DNA from: Tunturibacter empetritectus
GTDB taxonomy: Bacteria; Acidobacteriota; Terriglobia; Terriglobales; Acidobacteriaceae
Assembly: GCF_040358985.1 (NCBI RefSeq)
Contig: NZ_CP132932.1
Location: forward strand, 1,798,001 to 1,862,000
Reading direction: 5' to 3'
Length of the DNA: 64,000 bases
The notes below the pieces were generated by a model. That model was not told the origin of the DNA, made no database searches, and saw nothing but the letters and a program-made list of their open reading frames with translations. Of the stretch, positions 17,977 through 27,246 are shown piece by piece. The translations under genes and the position numbers were made by a program. Positions within the stretch are counted from its first letter, which is position 1. Each line of letters opens with the position of its first letter.

Positions 17977-19158
17977 TCAGATCCTCATCGGCATCAGGAT
18001 GTATCTATACTTCACATCCTCATTCGCATCTTCTGGCCTCATCTGGCCGGCGCTCTGTGCATCCTTGAACTCCAGACGCACTTCACCGCTATTGCCGATT
18101 GCCTTTAGAAAATCGATAAGATACTGGCTGTTGAATCCCACTACCAGAGGATCGTAGTTATACGGTGTCTCGATCGTATCTTCCGACTCCCCTGCATCCG
18201 TGCTCGAAGAAGAGAGCTTCAGCTCATTCTGCTCCAGACGGATCTTAATCGCGCCACTGCGCTCATCCGCGAACTGAGCCACGCGCTGAATTGAACCCAT
18301 TAGATCCTCTGACCGAACGATCACAAATTTATTGTTATCCCGCGGCAGTACAGCCTCATAGTTAGGGAACTGCCCGGTTAGTTTGCGGCTGGTCAACACA
18401 CGGCCGCCAACCCTGAAGAACAGCGTCTGATCGTCATCGCCAAACTCAAGCGTCTCGGCCTCCGTCGCCCCAAGCAGCGAAGAGAGCTCACTCAGCGCCT
18501 TCCGTGGAATCAGCGTCTTCTTCTCACCCGACACACCATCCAGCGTCTCGCCTAGCTTTTCGATATGCGCCAGCCGATGGCCATCAGTCGCAACCATCGC
18601 CATGCTCTCCGCCTTCAGGACAAGCAGAGCACCATTCAGCGTGTAGCGAGACTCTTCGTTCGAGATCGCAAAGATCGTCTTCGACACCATGTTCTTCAAC
18701 GAAGGCACTGAAATCTTTACCGCGCCGCTGGCCGGAAACTCCGGGACCTGCGGGAAGTTCGCCCGCGCCATCCCCACCATCTTCGTGTTCGACCGCCCTG
18801 CCCGAATCTGCACCCAGTGGTTGTCCATCAGCTTGATTGAGATCTCGCCCTCGGGCAGCAGCTTGATGTAGTCGTACAGCTTGCGGGCGGGAATCGTGCA
18901 AGCGCCCGCCTTCTTCACCTTGGCCGCGCAGCTCGTCCGCAGGCTCTGATCGAGATCAGTCGCCGTAATGGTCAACCGGTCGCCGCCTTCGCCCTGCGTC
19001 GCCTCGAATAGGAAGTTCGACAGGATTGGAATCGTCGTCTTTCGCTCGACCACGCTCTGGGCAGCAGTCAACTCACGCAGCAACTCCGCGCGGGAGACGG
19101 TGATCTCGAGGTTGCCGGTTGGGGCTGGCGCTGCGCTCGTCTCGGTCGGCAAAGTCAT
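17977..19158 (-). CDS. dnaN: DNA polymerase III beta subunit (sliding clamp)
   Basis: A 393-residue beta clamp that tethers the replicative polymerase to DNA. The three repeated clamp folds are visible through LEITVSRAELLRELTAAQSVVERKTTIPILSN near the start, SVPSLKNMVSKTIFAISN in the middle and the C-terminal KYRYILMPMRI, the standard clamp ending. I chose the ATG at 19158 because AGGAG lies 6 bases upstream. A further in-frame start at 19245 gives an atypical extension. About 17 extra residues (TLPTETSAAPAPTGN) precede the usual first strand. It is 4.8 kb from dnaA, with other genes inserted between. Confidence 0.96.
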   Translation of the reverse strand: MTLPTETSAAPAPTGNLEITVSRAELLRELTAAQSVVERKTTIPILSNFLFEATQGEGGDRLTITATDLDQSLRTSCAAKVKKAGACTIPARKLYDYIKLLPEGEISIKLMDNHWVQIRAGRSNTKMVGMARANFPQVPEFPASGAVKISVPSLKNMVSKTIFAISNEESRYTLNGALLVLKAESMAMVATDGHRLAHIEKLGETLDGVSGEKKTLIPRKALSELSSLLGATEAETLEFGDDDQTLFFRVGGRVLTSRKLTGQFPNYEAVLPRDNNKFVIVRSEDLMGSIQRVAQFADERSGAIKIRLEQNELKLSSSSTDAGESEDTIETPYNYDPLVVGFNSQYLIDFLKAIGNSGEVRLEFKDAQSAGQMRPEDANEDVKYRYILMPMRI

Positions 19159-19735
19159 CTCGGGCTCCTGGGTCGCACTGGTCACTGTTGTCTCTCCGTC
19201 TGCGTTGGTGGCTGCTGGCCAAACTGTACACCGAATCGAACCCACGATGCATCTCTGCCGTCCAACGTCTGCTTGATTCTAGGGGTGAAACCGCCTCCAA
19301 AGCGACAGATTTCTTTGTGGAAACCAAGGTAGTTGTGTGCGATGCCGAAATCTGCCACAACCTCAACCATCGCTGGCTACTGCCTTTAAGAAACAAGAGA
19401 AAAAGAGAGAAATACTAGTAGCAGTAACCGTTGTCGCTTGAAAAGTGGATATCCTTTCCATCAATCTCATAAATAGACGTTTATGCGGCAGTCCTATTTT
19501 AGAAAATTGGGCGTACCAAAGAGCACATTCAGGAAGACCGGCCCGCATTTCCGCATCAACCGTCTTCTTATCCCACTTCTTCACAGCCACTGCCCCCGGC
19601 TTTTGAGAAGACCCATCCCCAAACGTGGGAATGTTCACCAAACAAAACAGAATGAGGACTTTACCCAAACCACTTTTTTCACAACTCCATCTCACCTGCG
19701 AGGATAATTAGTGCCAAAGCTCAAAGGAGTTCACC
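19159..19735. other. Gene-poor region upstream of dnaN
   Basis: No convincing gene in 577 bases between the divergent dnaN and oxidoreductase genes. The segment around 19390-19520 is AT-rich. The minus strand carries one DnaA-box-like GTTTCCACAAA at about 19313-19323. AAAGGAG at the right end is the ribosome site of the next gene. A 110-codon minus-strand frame at 19363-19695 has a GTG start without a ribosome site and unusual composition, so I left it out. The region probably holds the dnaN promoter. Confidence 0.4.
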
Positions 19736-20389
19736 ATGAAGATCGCGCTCTTCGGAGCCAATGGCGCTACCGGAAGACTTCTTACCCAGCGCTGTCTCGC
19801 CGCTGGGTACGAGGTCTCCGCACTGCTCCGCACACCCGAAACCTTTCCTATGCGTGACCGGGTGGATGTTATTCAGGGCAGCGCCTTTGACCCCACTCCG
19901 ATCCGCCAGACCATCGCAGACGCCGATGTAGTCCTGTCAGCCCTTGGGGCAAGCTCCCTCAAGAAGGAAGATGTCCTTGAGCGAGCAGTTCCTCAGATCG
20001 TCGCCGCCATGCAGGAGACATCCACTCAGACAAAACCAGTCCGCCGCATCATCGTCCTCGGCTCTGCCGGTGCGCTTCCTACCTCGCTCGACAAGCAACC
20101 CGCATGGCGCCGCTGGATCGTTCAGAACATCGTCTACAACACCTTCCTCAAGTGGCCCGTGGCGTCGCAGATCTCGCAGTGGGATACCCTCTCCCATAGC
20201 AGCCTCGACTGGACCATGGTGATGCCTCCCATGCTCACCAACACGCCCGGCCATGGAGCCTATCGCGTCGACGGTGAGGCGCTCCCCCCGAATGGCAGCC
20301 GCATCTCCCGCGAAGACGTCGCCGACTTCATGATGCAGCAGATTGGCAACCCACAATGGGTCCGCAAAGGTGTGTACATCACGTGGTGA
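19736..20389 (+). CDS. NAD(P)H-binding oxidoreductase (atypical SDR/NmrA type)
   Basis: A 217-residue Rossmann-fold protein. The N-terminal KIALFGANGATGRLL is the GxxGxxG dinucleotide site. DVIQGSAFDP and ADADVVLSALGASS follow the pattern of atypical short-chain dehydrogenases (NAD(P)H-binding/NmrA-like), and RRIIVLGSAGAL gives the next strand. The Tyr-Lys catalytic pair of classical SDRs is absent, as usual in this subgroup. AAAGGAG precedes the ATG. The substrate is unknown. It is followed by an exported protein gene after about 80 bases on the same strand. Confidence 0.8.
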   Translation: MKIALFGANGATGRLLTQRCLAAGYEVSALLRTPETFPMRDRVDVIQGSAFDPTPIRQTIADADVVLSALGASSLKKEDVLERAVPQIVAAMQETSTQTKPVRRIIVLGSAGALPTSLDKQPAWRRWIVQNIVYNTFLKWPVASQISQWDTLSHSSLDWTMVMPPMLTNTPGHGAYRVDGEALPPNGSRISREDVADFMMQQIGNPQWVRKGVYITW

Positions 20390-20467
20390 CACGCAAGCCG
20401 GAACCAGTCACGCTTAGTTGCCACATTTCCAGCCCAAGACCAAAAGAGCAAATGAAGGAGATCTCCA

Positions 20468-21031
20468 ATGATCCCGCAGCTCCAGAAAAAAATCCAAACT
20501 CTGATTCTTGTCGCGTCACTCGTTCCCTCTATCTATGCCAACGCACAAGCACCTCAAAAGGATCTCAACGCCAACTTTGTAGGCAAATGGGTCGGACAGC
20601 TCGAATACCGCGACTTCCAGAGCAACGCACAGGTCTTCCTCCCAACGTGGCTCATCATCACCGAAACCACCGACCAAAAAGCTCTCCAATTCAACTATGT
20701 CTATGACGACGGCCCATCCAAGACGGTCCGCGAACTCATGATCGTCACACTCGACCCCGTCGTCTCAAAGATTACCTTCACTTCCGATCGCGATAAATCG
20801 AGCGACACCTATACCCTTCAGGGCCTCGACGACTTCTCAAAGACCGGACGCGGCACGCTCATCCTCAGCGGGCCTGGCAAAGAGAACGACAAACCAGTTG
20901 ACGTTCGCATTACCCTCACCTTGCGCCGCAACCTCTACACCTACCGCAAAGAGACGCGCCGACAGGGCGAAGACTTCAAGTTCCGCGACGCTTACACCTT
21001 CACTCGCGCCGAACCGCCAACATCGCAGTAG
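20468..21031 (+). CDS. Exported hypothetical protein
   Basis: A 187-residue protein. The first ~26 residues (KKIQTLILVASLVPSIYANAQA) form a signal peptide with likely cleavage after AQA. The mature part is beta-rich (NFVGKWVGQLEYRDF, then LQFNYVYDDGPSKTVRELMI), resembling a lipocalin/THAP-type single barrel that often starts with a GxW motif, here GKWVG. GAAGGAG lies upstream of the ATG. I do not recognise a defined family. Confidence 0.65.
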   Translation: MIPQLQKKIQTLILVASLVPSIYANAQAPQKDLNANFVGKWVGQLEYRDFQSNAQVFLPTWLIITETTDQKALQFNYVYDDGPSKTVRELMIVTLDPVVSKITFTSDRDKSSDTYTLQGLDDFSKTGRGTLILSGPGKENDKPVDVRITLTLRRNLYTYRKETRRQGEDFKFRDAYTFTRAEPPTSQ

Positions 21032-21090
21032 GGGTTCTTGCCGAAGTAAAACCCATCGGTCAGAAACTCAGACTGCCAACGATTGCAAGG

Positions 21091-22785
21091 CTAATTCCGC
21101 GCCGTCTCCGCGGACCCCACTACCTTTACCGCATGCGCCAGCCCCGGCCGCTCACTTGTCTTCCCAAAGTTCGTCTGCCGAGACGCCTCAGCATAAAACG
21201 CGCGAGCTTCCACCGGCTTCTTATCTTCCTCTGCAGCCATCCCCGCGCTCAGCAGCCCATTCAAACGGTTCGGGCTCAGCTTCAATGCCATCTTGTACTC
21301 CACCAGCGCAGCCTCCGGCTTCTTCTCCATCATCAGCAGATCGCCCAGCATCTCCCGCGCCGGAATATCCACCTCTCCCTGCCCCAGCTTGTCCTGCTGG
21401 TCTGCGGCCTTGCGCATCGCCGCCACAGCCTCCTCCGGCTTGTCTTCTGCGAACGCCTTCCAGCCCACGATCTCGTTGCGAGCCACCTCGGTTGAGCTGA
21501 CGTGCGACGCATACGGCGACTTCTTCAGCGCCTCAACGCCTTTGTCAAAGTTCACCAGCGCCGATGCCGCCAGCTTCGAATCCTTAAGATGCCCTGCAGC
21601 GACACCCTGGCCCCAGTACGTATCGAACTTCAAGTACTCCTTCGAGCCCGGCGCAGGCGTCGCCACAGCCAACGTCTTCCAGTCATGCATCTCGATCCCG
21701 TACACCGCCCGCACCTCGTTATCCAGGCGATTCCCGGCATGCTTCATATCGTCCATCCCGGGCATCGCCTCCATCTTTTGGCCAACTGACCGCATGCTAT
21801 CGGTTAGCTCCTTCGCCTTCGCGTCCCGCCCCACTTGCAGGTACGCGTAGATCAGGAACTCCTTCGCATGCATCTGGTGAGCTGCTCCCGGCTGTCCTGC
21901 GGCCTCAGCCTTCTCCGAAGCCTTCACGGATGCCACATTCGAATCGATATCCTCCTGCCACATCCCCAGCCTCGCAAAGATGTGCCCTGGCATATGCAGC
22001 GCATGGGCCGACGCAGGCGCAATCTTCGCATACTCCCGCGCGGCTTGTAGTCCCTCTGGTGCGAGAGCCGGTGTATCGCAGGTATGGATGATGTAGTGCG
22101 CCAACCCTGGATGGTCGGGATGGGCCTTGAACAGCGGGATCAGAATTGCCAGAGCCTCATGCTCATGACTTAGCGAGGTATCTGTTGGTGACTTCCCGGC
22201 GAGGATCGCTAGTGCGTCAAACGCCGCTCCCTCCACGTCATCCGGATACGCAGTGTGCAGCGCATTCATCTTCGCCTCATACGCGTCTGCCCGTTGCTGA
22301 AACGTCGCGTCCTTCCCATTGGCAGGATCGAAGAATGCACTCAAAGCCCCGATATACGCCTGTTCCCGCGCTGTCACTACCGCAGGGGGCGCAGCCAGTT
22401 TTCGAGCCTCTGCCATCTCCTCTGCACCCGTCTTCAACGCGGCGGCCTCCGGCTCTCCCCACAACTCCTGGTACTTCGTCATCGCCACGCCCCAGTGAGC
22501 GATCGCGCACGCCGGGTCGTCCTTCGAGATCGCACGAAACTGCATCTCTGCCTGGGTGTATCCAAACGAGTGCAGCAGCGCTACGCCGTGCTCCATCGCC
22601 CCTTGTGATCGTGCCGCGCACGAGGTCGGAAATGAAACTCGTCCCAGCGTCTGCTCCGCATCGTCGTGATGATGGTGCTCCGCCGGCATATCTGGCATTG
22701 ATTGGCTATATGCGACACCGGAAGGCATCACGATCGCGCACATCGCTCCGCACAAAGTTCCAAGGAAAAGAAGAGTCTTTCGCAT
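21091..22785 (-). CDS. Exported tetratricopeptide-repeat protein
   Basis: A 564-residue protein with a signal peptide (MRKTLLFLGTLCGAMCAIVM, cleavage probably near AYS-QS). A His/Asp cluster (HHHHDD) follows just after it, then helical repeats: VALLHSFGYTQAEMQFRAI and AIAHWGVAMTKYQELWG near the start, HALHMPGHIFARLGMWQEDI in the middle, and clear TPR units at the end (EKKPEAALVEYKMALKLSP). The start at 22785 gives the signal peptide directly. Similar acidobacterial proteins are annotated only as TPR proteins. The HHHHDD patch and the His-rich central segment could bind metal, which is an inference. Confidence 0.75.
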   Translation of the reverse strand: MRKTLLFLGTLCGAMCAIVMPSGVAYSQSMPDMPAEHHHHDDAEQTLGRVSFPTSCAARSQGAMEHGVALLHSFGYTQAEMQFRAISKDDPACAIAHWGVAMTKYQELWGEPEAAALKTGAEEMAEARKLAAPPAVVTAREQAYIGALSAFFDPANGKDATFQQRADAYEAKMNALHTAYPDDVEGAAFDALAILAGKSPTDTSLSHEHEALAILIPLFKAHPDHPGLAHYIIHTCDTPALAPEGLQAAREYAKIAPASAHALHMPGHIFARLGMWQEDIDSNVASVKASEKAEAAGQPGAAHQMHAKEFLIYAYLQVGRDAKAKELTDSMRSVGQKMEAMPGMDDMKHAGNRLDNEVRAVYGIEMHDWKTLAVATPAPGSKEYLKFDTYWGQGVAAGHLKDSKLAASALVNFDKGVEALKKSPYASHVSSTEVARNEIVGWKAFAEDKPEEAVAAMRKAADQQDKLGQGEVDIPAREMLGDLLMMEKKPEAALVEYKMALKLSPNRLNGLLSAGMAAEEDKKPVEARAFYAEASRQTNFGKTSERPGLAHAVKVVGSAETARN

Positions 22786-22884
22786 GCTCCACAGCCTATG
22801 CCGCTGCACGCGTCTTCGCAACGGCAATCCTGCAACTGCACGCCGTCCTTTGTTTGCGATTCCGCAAAGAATCGGAGGGGTTCG

Positions 22885-22906
22885 CTATCACTATCGCGCT
22901 TGATAG
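22885..22906. promoter_or_regulatory. Inverted repeat in a divergent promoter region
   Basis: CTATCA at 22885-22890 and TGATAG at 22901-22906 form a 6-bp dyad separated by 10 bases. It lies in the 221-base gap between the TPR gene (minus) and the NTF2-like gene (plus). It could be an operator for either. No regulator gene is adjacent. Confidence 0.25.
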
Positions 22907-23006
22907 TTATGCTTCACCATCCATTGCGCTTTCAGAGCCTGCACGCTGCATTAACCCTAATCCGCTCAGCCGCAGTAAAGTAACACTGTCCCTCAAAGGA
23001 GCTTCC

Positions 23007-23609
23007 GTGAAGTCAGCGAACCGAATCGCCGCCACCTTCCTATTAGTCTCACTCGCGACCATCGCCGCGCAGGCGCAAACCGCAGCAAACCCGCAGCCAT
23101 CCACTCCTCCCACGCTGGTCGGCTCCATCGCAACTCGAAGCGACTGGCCCCAGGCAAAACCTGAGGACGTCAAATCTCCTGAAGCGATCCTCAACGCTGT
23201 GTACAGCGTCATCTCTGGTCCTAAAGGCCAGGCGCGTGACTGGGACCGTATGCGCTCTCTCTTCATTCCTGATGCGCGCCTTATTCCTGCGGTGATGTCA
23301 CCCACTACAGGCCGTGCTGATGCGGTTGTTCTAACCATCGATGGCTATATTGCGCGCAGCCAGGGGCGTATGACCGCCAATGGATTCTTTGAGCACTCCA
23401 TTCACAATGAGATAGAGCAGTTTGGCAATATTGTTCAGATCTGGAGCACTTATGAGTCTCGCCACAACACTGATGACCCAGCTCCTTTTGCTCGTGGGAT
23501 CAATAGCTTTCAGTTGCTGAAGGATGGGGACCGCTACTGGGTCGTCAATATCTTCTGGGACTCTGAGTCTGCTGCCAATCCGATCCCTGCGAAGTACCTT
23601 CCGAAGTAG
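23007..23609 (+). CDS. Exported SnoaL/NTF2-like protein
   Basis: A 200-residue protein starting at a GTG with AAGGA six bases upstream. A signal peptide (RIAATFLLVSLATIAAQAQ) is followed by a cone-shaped NTF2-like fold. The pattern shows AILNAVYSVISG, DWDRMRSLFIPDARL and a last strand GDRYWVVNIFWDSE. SnoaL/NTF2-like domains range from enzymes to simple ligand binders, so the role is open. The open frame extends far upstream across the divergent TPR gene, but only this part has a start, ribosome site and signal peptide. Confidence 0.75.
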   Translation: MKSANRIAATFLLVSLATIAAQAQTAANPQPSTPPTLVGSIATRSDWPQAKPEDVKSPEAILNAVYSVISGPKGQARDWDRMRSLFIPDARLIPAVMSPTTGRADAVVLTIDGYIARSQGRMTANGFFEHSIHNEIEQFGNIVQIWSTYESRHNTDDPAPFARGINSFQLLKDGDRYWVVNIFWDSESAANPIPAKYLPK

Positions 23610-23693
23610 GTTTTTTTCTGGCGCTGGTAGAAGGGCGTTTTAATTGGGGTTTTTGGGAAAAACAGTGTGTTTGGTGTGGTGTTTTGGTGGTGA

Positions 23694-23724
23694 GAACGTG
23701 GTGGTTTGCGTGGTAGACGTGGTG
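23694..23724 (-). repeat. CCACG-rich intergenic repeat, copy A
   Basis: Read on the minus strand this 31-base block starts CACCACGTCTACCACG and matches the block at 61776-61806 with three differences. Similarity fades into ACCAC- and CCAAAA-rich sequence beyond it, in both copies. It is intergenic in both places. Confidence 0.55.
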
Positions 23725-23790
23725 AGTTAGCAGCGTGTTTTCTGGCTGCTAACAATGCGCCACGTTTTTGGACTTTATTTTTCGGGCACT

Positions 23791-23983
23791 GTCCTGCCGG
23801 ACGGGCCCACTACGCGTGGGGCGGTCACTTCGTGACTGGTATACCCCTTCGGTTGGCGCTCCCGTTGGTCGCGAGGGTAGATCGTGCCGACCAGCGGGAG
23901 GACCCCTGCTGATGATCCTGCCGAGACCGGTATACACGTCACGAAGTGACCGCCCCACGCGCAGGAGGCCCGTCCGGCAGGAC
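23791..23983. repeat. Hairpin repeat copy 1 (full length, REPIN-like)
   Basis: A 193-base inverted repeat. The ends GTCCTGCCGGACGGGC and GCCCGTCCGGCAGGAC are exact complements. The arms carry GTCACTTCGTGAC and its complement, and an inner stem (CTCCCGTTGGTCG with CGACCAGCGGGAG) closes the loop. The left arm holds the conserved TATACCCCTTCGGTTGGCGC. The right arm has a copy-specific segment at about 23913-23937. It sits 17 bases beyond the dnaA stop. Confidence 0.9.
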
Positions 23984-24000
23984 GTTGGGGTTCAGGGGAG

Positions 24001-25437
24001 TTAGCTCAGCGTCTCCATCAGCTTGTTGATCGTACGATTCAGGTCCTTGTCGGCGCGGCGCTGCTCGTCGATCTTCGAGATCGAGTGCATCACCGTGGTG
24101 TGGTGCTTGCCGCCGAACTGCCGCCCAATCTCAGGCAGGGAAGCCTCCGTCAACTGTTTGGCCAGGAACATGGCAATCTGCCGCGGCACCACAATCTGCC
24201 GGGAGTTGTTCTTCTGCTTCAACTCCGCAACGCGCATGCCAAACTGCTCCGCCACGGTGCGCTGAATGGTCTCAATCGTGATCTTGCGAACCTGAGTGTC
24301 GATGAACTGCTTCAGACATTGCTGGGTGACGGCAAGCGTGATCTCTACGCCATGCATGCTGCACCAGGCGATGAGCCTCACCAACGCGCCCTCAAGCTCA
24401 CGCACATTGGTCCGCACGTTCGAGGCGATAAACATGGCTACGTCAGTAGGGAGTTGGGTCTGCTCGCTCTCGGCCTTCTTCTGCAGGATCGCGACCTTGG
24501 TTTCGAGATCGGGCGGCTGAATGTCGGCGATCAAACCCCACTCGAAGCGCGAGCGCAGACGATCTTCAAAGTCGGCCAACTCTTTCGGCGGGCGGTCGCT
24601 GGCGATGACGATCTGCTTCATGCTCTCGTGCAGCGTGTTGAAGGTGTGGAAGAACTCCTCCTGGGTGCGCTCCTTGCCGGCGAGAAACTGGATGTCGTCG
24701 ATTAGCAGAACGTCGACGTTGCGGAACTTATCGCGGAAGCCGGTCATCTTGTCGTAGCGGACCGAGTTGATCATCTCGTTGGTGAACTTTTCGCCGCTGA
24801 CGTAGCTGATGGAGGCGTGCGGCTGCCTACGCTTTACGTCATGTCCGATGGCATGCATCAGGTGGGTCTTGCCCATGCCGACGCCGCCGTAGAGGAAGAG
24901 GGGGTTGTAGGCCTTGGAGGGTCGTTCCGCGACGGCCTGGGCTGCTGCTGTGGCGAACTGATTGCCGCTGCCGATGACGAAGGCGTCGAACTGATAGCGC
25001 GGGTTGAGCTGCGAGGCTGCACTCCAGTCGAATCGAGCCTGCTCCGGCGCTGGCCCTGAGACTGAGTTAGTCGATGAGCCTGATGCGCCGAGGCGCTGCC
25101 TGGGTGCGCTCTGGCTGTGACTTGGAACGGGAGCGAAGCCGCCATCTTCTCGCACCTTGGGCGCGCGGGGGTCCTGCTCGGGCGTGGTGAAGGCGACCGA
25201 CTCTACGTCGAGTCCCAGATTGTCGATAGCCTCCTGGATGAGGTCGGCGTACCGGTCGCCGATGTGCTGGAAGTCCGTGGAGGGAATTCGCACGAAGAGC
25301 TTTTTGCCCTCGAGATGTGAGAACCGTGTCGGCTTGAGCCAGGTCTCGTAAGACTGGCGGTTGATCTTCTTCTCAAGAGCAGCCAGGATACGAACCCAAT
25401 AATTCAGTACGGCGGTAGCCGTCGGAACGAATGACAT
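24001..25437 (-). CDS. dnaA: Chromosomal replication initiator protein DnaA
   Basis: A 478-residue initiator ATPase that binds DnaA boxes and opens oriC. Domain I is at the start (WVRILAALEKKINRQSYETWLKP). A low-complexity linker runs near 90-140. The AAA+ domain has Walker A GGVGMGKTHLM (Lys190) and Walker B VDVLLIDDIQFL. Domain IV ends with the DnaA signature GGKHHTTVMHSISKI. AAGGAAAC precedes the ATG. It is transcribed away from rpmH, the common arrangement, but two genes have come to lie between them. Confidence 0.97.
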   Translation of the reverse strand: MSFVPTATAVLNYWVRILAALEKKINRQSYETWLKPTRFSHLEGKKLFVRIPSTDFQHIGDRYADLIQEAIDNLGLDVESVAFTTPEQDPRAPKVREDGGFAPVPSHSQSAPRQRLGASGSSTNSVSGPAPEQARFDWSAASQLNPRYQFDAFVIGSGNQFATAAAQAVAERPSKAYNPLFLYGGVGMGKTHLMHAIGHDVKRRQPHASISYVSGEKFTNEMINSVRYDKMTGFRDKFRNVDVLLIDDIQFLAGKERTQEEFFHTFNTLHESMKQIVIASDRPPKELADFEDRLRSRFEWGLIADIQPPDLETKVAILQKKAESEQTQLPTDVAMFIASNVRTNVRELEGALVRLIAWCSMHGVEITLAVTQQCLKQFIDTQVRKITIETIQRTVAEQFGMRVAELKQKNNSRQIVVPRQIAMFLAKQLTEASLPEIGRQFGGKHHTTVMHSISKIDEQRRADKDLNRTINKLMETLS

Positions 25438-26057
25438 TCTTTAGTTTCCTTGTCTAGTTTCCTGTTCCAAACCAGACCGTGGCACTTTTACAGTCGTGCA
25501 GTGTCGCACGATAATCAGCAAACAGAAGTCCGTTCCTGCCTGGGAGGACAGGAGAAGACAGCCCCGAGTTGCCAGAATTCTCTTCGTTGGGAGCCCATTT
25601 GAGACCAAGCTGCGAAGAGGAGTGGTGCATGGTGAACCAGAGTGCGGAACGGCTGGACTTGCAGAAAATCGTGTTGCGAATCGGGTTCGATAGTAGCACG
25701 GAAAAGAAGGCCTTTTTCATGGTGTTCTACCAAAAAAAAAAGTTGCACCATAAGCAGTGAAGAAAGGAAATGGAACGTCTCTAAAGCCACATTTTTTTGT
25801 TGAATGCGGGCCTTTCTCCGATATCGCTGCGCCGGTTCTTGTGGTACAGGCGCGCGATGGACAGAGCTCTGCAGTTCTGTTTTTTTTCGCGATGCATGGC
25901 CACGAAATAAATGCTATCGCAGCTTTGCGGTGGACGGTCTCTCTACCGGACTCGCTGCTGGAAGATGTGCTGCAACTATCGTAGTACGTCTAATGCGATC
26001 TTCTTTGACTCAGGCGTTTCGATGCGATCTTGGGAGAGAGTCATTTATTCTTTTTTT
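25438..26057. other. Long intergenic region upstream of dnaA
   Basis: A 620-base stretch without a convincing gene. It contains a short dyad TCGTGC-N6-GCACGA at 25494-25511, a run of ten A at about 25732-25741, and T-rich runs near 25793 and 25878. I searched by eye for TTATCCACA-like 9-mers on both strands and found none that fit well, so an origin here is possible from gene order but not supported by boxes. It likely carries the dnaA promoter and that of the GNAT gene. Confidence 0.4.
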
Positions 26058-26588
26058 ATGACGGTAGACCTTGCGTGGTATTCGATACGCACCGCGAGCA
26101 TGGCCGATGCAGAGACGATGGCGCGTCATAGAGCTCTGATGTTTCAGGATATGGGTTCGGCGCCGAACGCAGAGGCGGAGACGGAGCACCTCTTTGCCGC
26201 AAGTGCGCCCTGGTTCAGAAGTTTGCTTGCGAGGGGAGAGTATGCCGGTTGGTTCGTGGTCTGGCGAGGCGAGACGGGCGGCGAAGATGAAGAAGGCGAC
26301 GAGATCGTCGCGGGAGGCGGTATCCATCTGCGGGAGATGGGGCCGGTTCCAGGTTGTTGTCGTGTAGGGCGCTCGGGGCATATCGCGAACATCTACACCG
26401 TGCCGGCCCATCGCCGACGGGGACTGGCTCGTCTGCTTATGGAGACGATGCTGGAGTGGTCCGAGAGTATTGGGCTGGATCAGGTGACCTTGAGTGCGTC
26501 GAGTGATGGCCGGCCGCTTTATAGCTCTCTTGGTTTTAGGGCTACCCCGGAGATGATGTTGCCGGTAAGGCGTACCTGCGCCGATTGA
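26058..26588 (+). CDS. GNAT family N-acetyltransferase
   Basis: A 176-residue acetyltransferase. The acetyl-CoA motif A is visible as HIANIYTVPAHRRRGLARLLMETML (R/Q-x-x-G-x-A type), followed by VTLSASSDGRPLYSSLGF, the usual beta-strand and Tyr-containing turn of motif B. The N-terminal part (YSIRTASMADAETMARHRALMF) is the substrate side and does not reveal the substrate. The ATG at 26058 follows a T-rich stretch without a ribosome site. The frame is open further upstream but without family-like sequence. Confidence 0.8.
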   Translation: MTVDLAWYSIRTASMADAETMARHRALMFQDMGSAPNAEAETEHLFAASAPWFRSLLARGEYAGWFVVWRGETGGEDEEGDEIVAGGGIHLREMGPVPGCCRVGRSGHIANIYTVPAHRRRGLARLLMETMLEWSESIGLDQVTLSASSDGRPLYSSLGFRATPEMMLPVRRTCAD

Positions 26589-26635
26589 TCTTGCTGCGCC
26601 AATGCCATTAGCATACCAACAGGCAAGGAGGTCCT

Positions 26636-27073
26636 ATGGCCCAGCAAACTCCATTGCACTTCGTCTTCTACATCGCTGCACCTCCCGATAAAGTCTGGGA
26701 GGGCTTTGTCTCCTTCGAATCCAACCGCATCCTCTTTATGGCTGAACTCGAAGCCGAGCTAAAGCCTGGCGGTTCGATGAACTGGGTCGGCCCCGGGGCC
26801 GACGGCAAGCGCAGCATCTACGTTCGCGGGGAGGTGCTCCAGGCTGAGCCGCCAAAGCTATTGCAATACACCTTCGCCCTTGGCTCTTCCAGCAAGGTCT
26901 CCCGGGTTACAGTAGAGCTCGTGCCAGAGAGTGAGGCCACAAGGGCTTCCGTCACACATGACCAGTGGGCGGAAGACGATACCGGTTACGCCTCCAGTGC
27001 GGATGGCTGGCCCCGCATCCTCTCCCGCCTAAAAACACTGATCGAAACAGGCAAAACGTTTAGGCCGCATTGA
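26636..27073 (+). CDS. SRPBCC/AHSA1-type domain protein
   Basis: A 145-residue protein with the START-like helix-grip fold: HFVFYIAAPPDKVWEGFVSFE at the beginning, a central GGSMNWVG and YVRGEVLQAEPPKLLQYTF, and a long C-terminal helix (GWPRILSRLKTLIETGK). Such AHSA1-type proteins bind hydrophobic ligands or act as co-chaperone-like factors. AAGGAGG lies upstream of the ATG. It is adjacent to rpmH but probably independent, since rpmH has a strong -10 element in the gap. Confidence 0.8.
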   Translation: MAQQTPLHFVFYIAAPPDKVWEGFVSFESNRILFMAELEAELKPGGSMNWVGPGADGKRSIYVRGEVLQAEPPKLLQYTFALGSSSKVSRVTVELVPESEATRASVTHDQWAEDDTGYASSADGWPRILSRLKTLIETGKTFRPH

Positions 27074-27176
27074 TGCAGCCCTGCTCGTTGCCGACGGCCG
27101 CAGTATGCCGGGTAGATTGTTGCCTATCTCGCTGCTCTCCAGCCGATATGGGCTGTAAAAATCCGGTCCGATCGGG

Positions 27177-27182
27177 TATACT
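27177..27182 (+). promoter_or_regulatory. Putative -10 element of rpmH (TATACT)
   Basis: TATACT lies 64 bases before the rpmH ATG. The hexamer 17 bases upstream (TGTAAA) is a weak -35. The resulting leader of roughly 57 bases carries AGGAG just before the start codon. Confidence 0.4.
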
Positions 27183-27246
27183 CAGAGATTGTTGCAACAG
27201 CCTAAAAGTTTGAGCAGGTGTTCTACCTGCGCAGGAGTTTTTTGTC

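Larger units (their letters stand above)
23610..24000. other. Repeat-filled intergenic region downstream of dnaA
   Basis: This 391-base stretch has no gene. It holds a purine/thymine-biased segment with the CCACG-type repeat (23694-23724 and flanking GGTG-rich sequence from about 23640) and a full-length hairpin repeat (23791-23983). The hairpin repeat ends 17 bases before the dnaA stop codon at 24001-24003. Confidence 0.7.

Noticed and set aside
19363..19695. A 110-codon minus-strand open frame upstream of dnaN
   Set aside because: It starts with a GTG lacking a ribosome site, has unusual Cys/Trp/Ser composition, and lies in an AT-rich regulatory gap. No family is recognisable.
22146..23006. 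Upstream extension of the NTF2-like protein's frame
   Set aside because: It runs antisense through the TPR gene. The GTG at 23007 has a ribosome site and opens a signal peptide.
25757..25984. A 75-codon frame in the dnaA-GNAT gap
   Set aside because: No ribosome site at a normal distance, no recognisable motif, and it overlaps poly-T runs.
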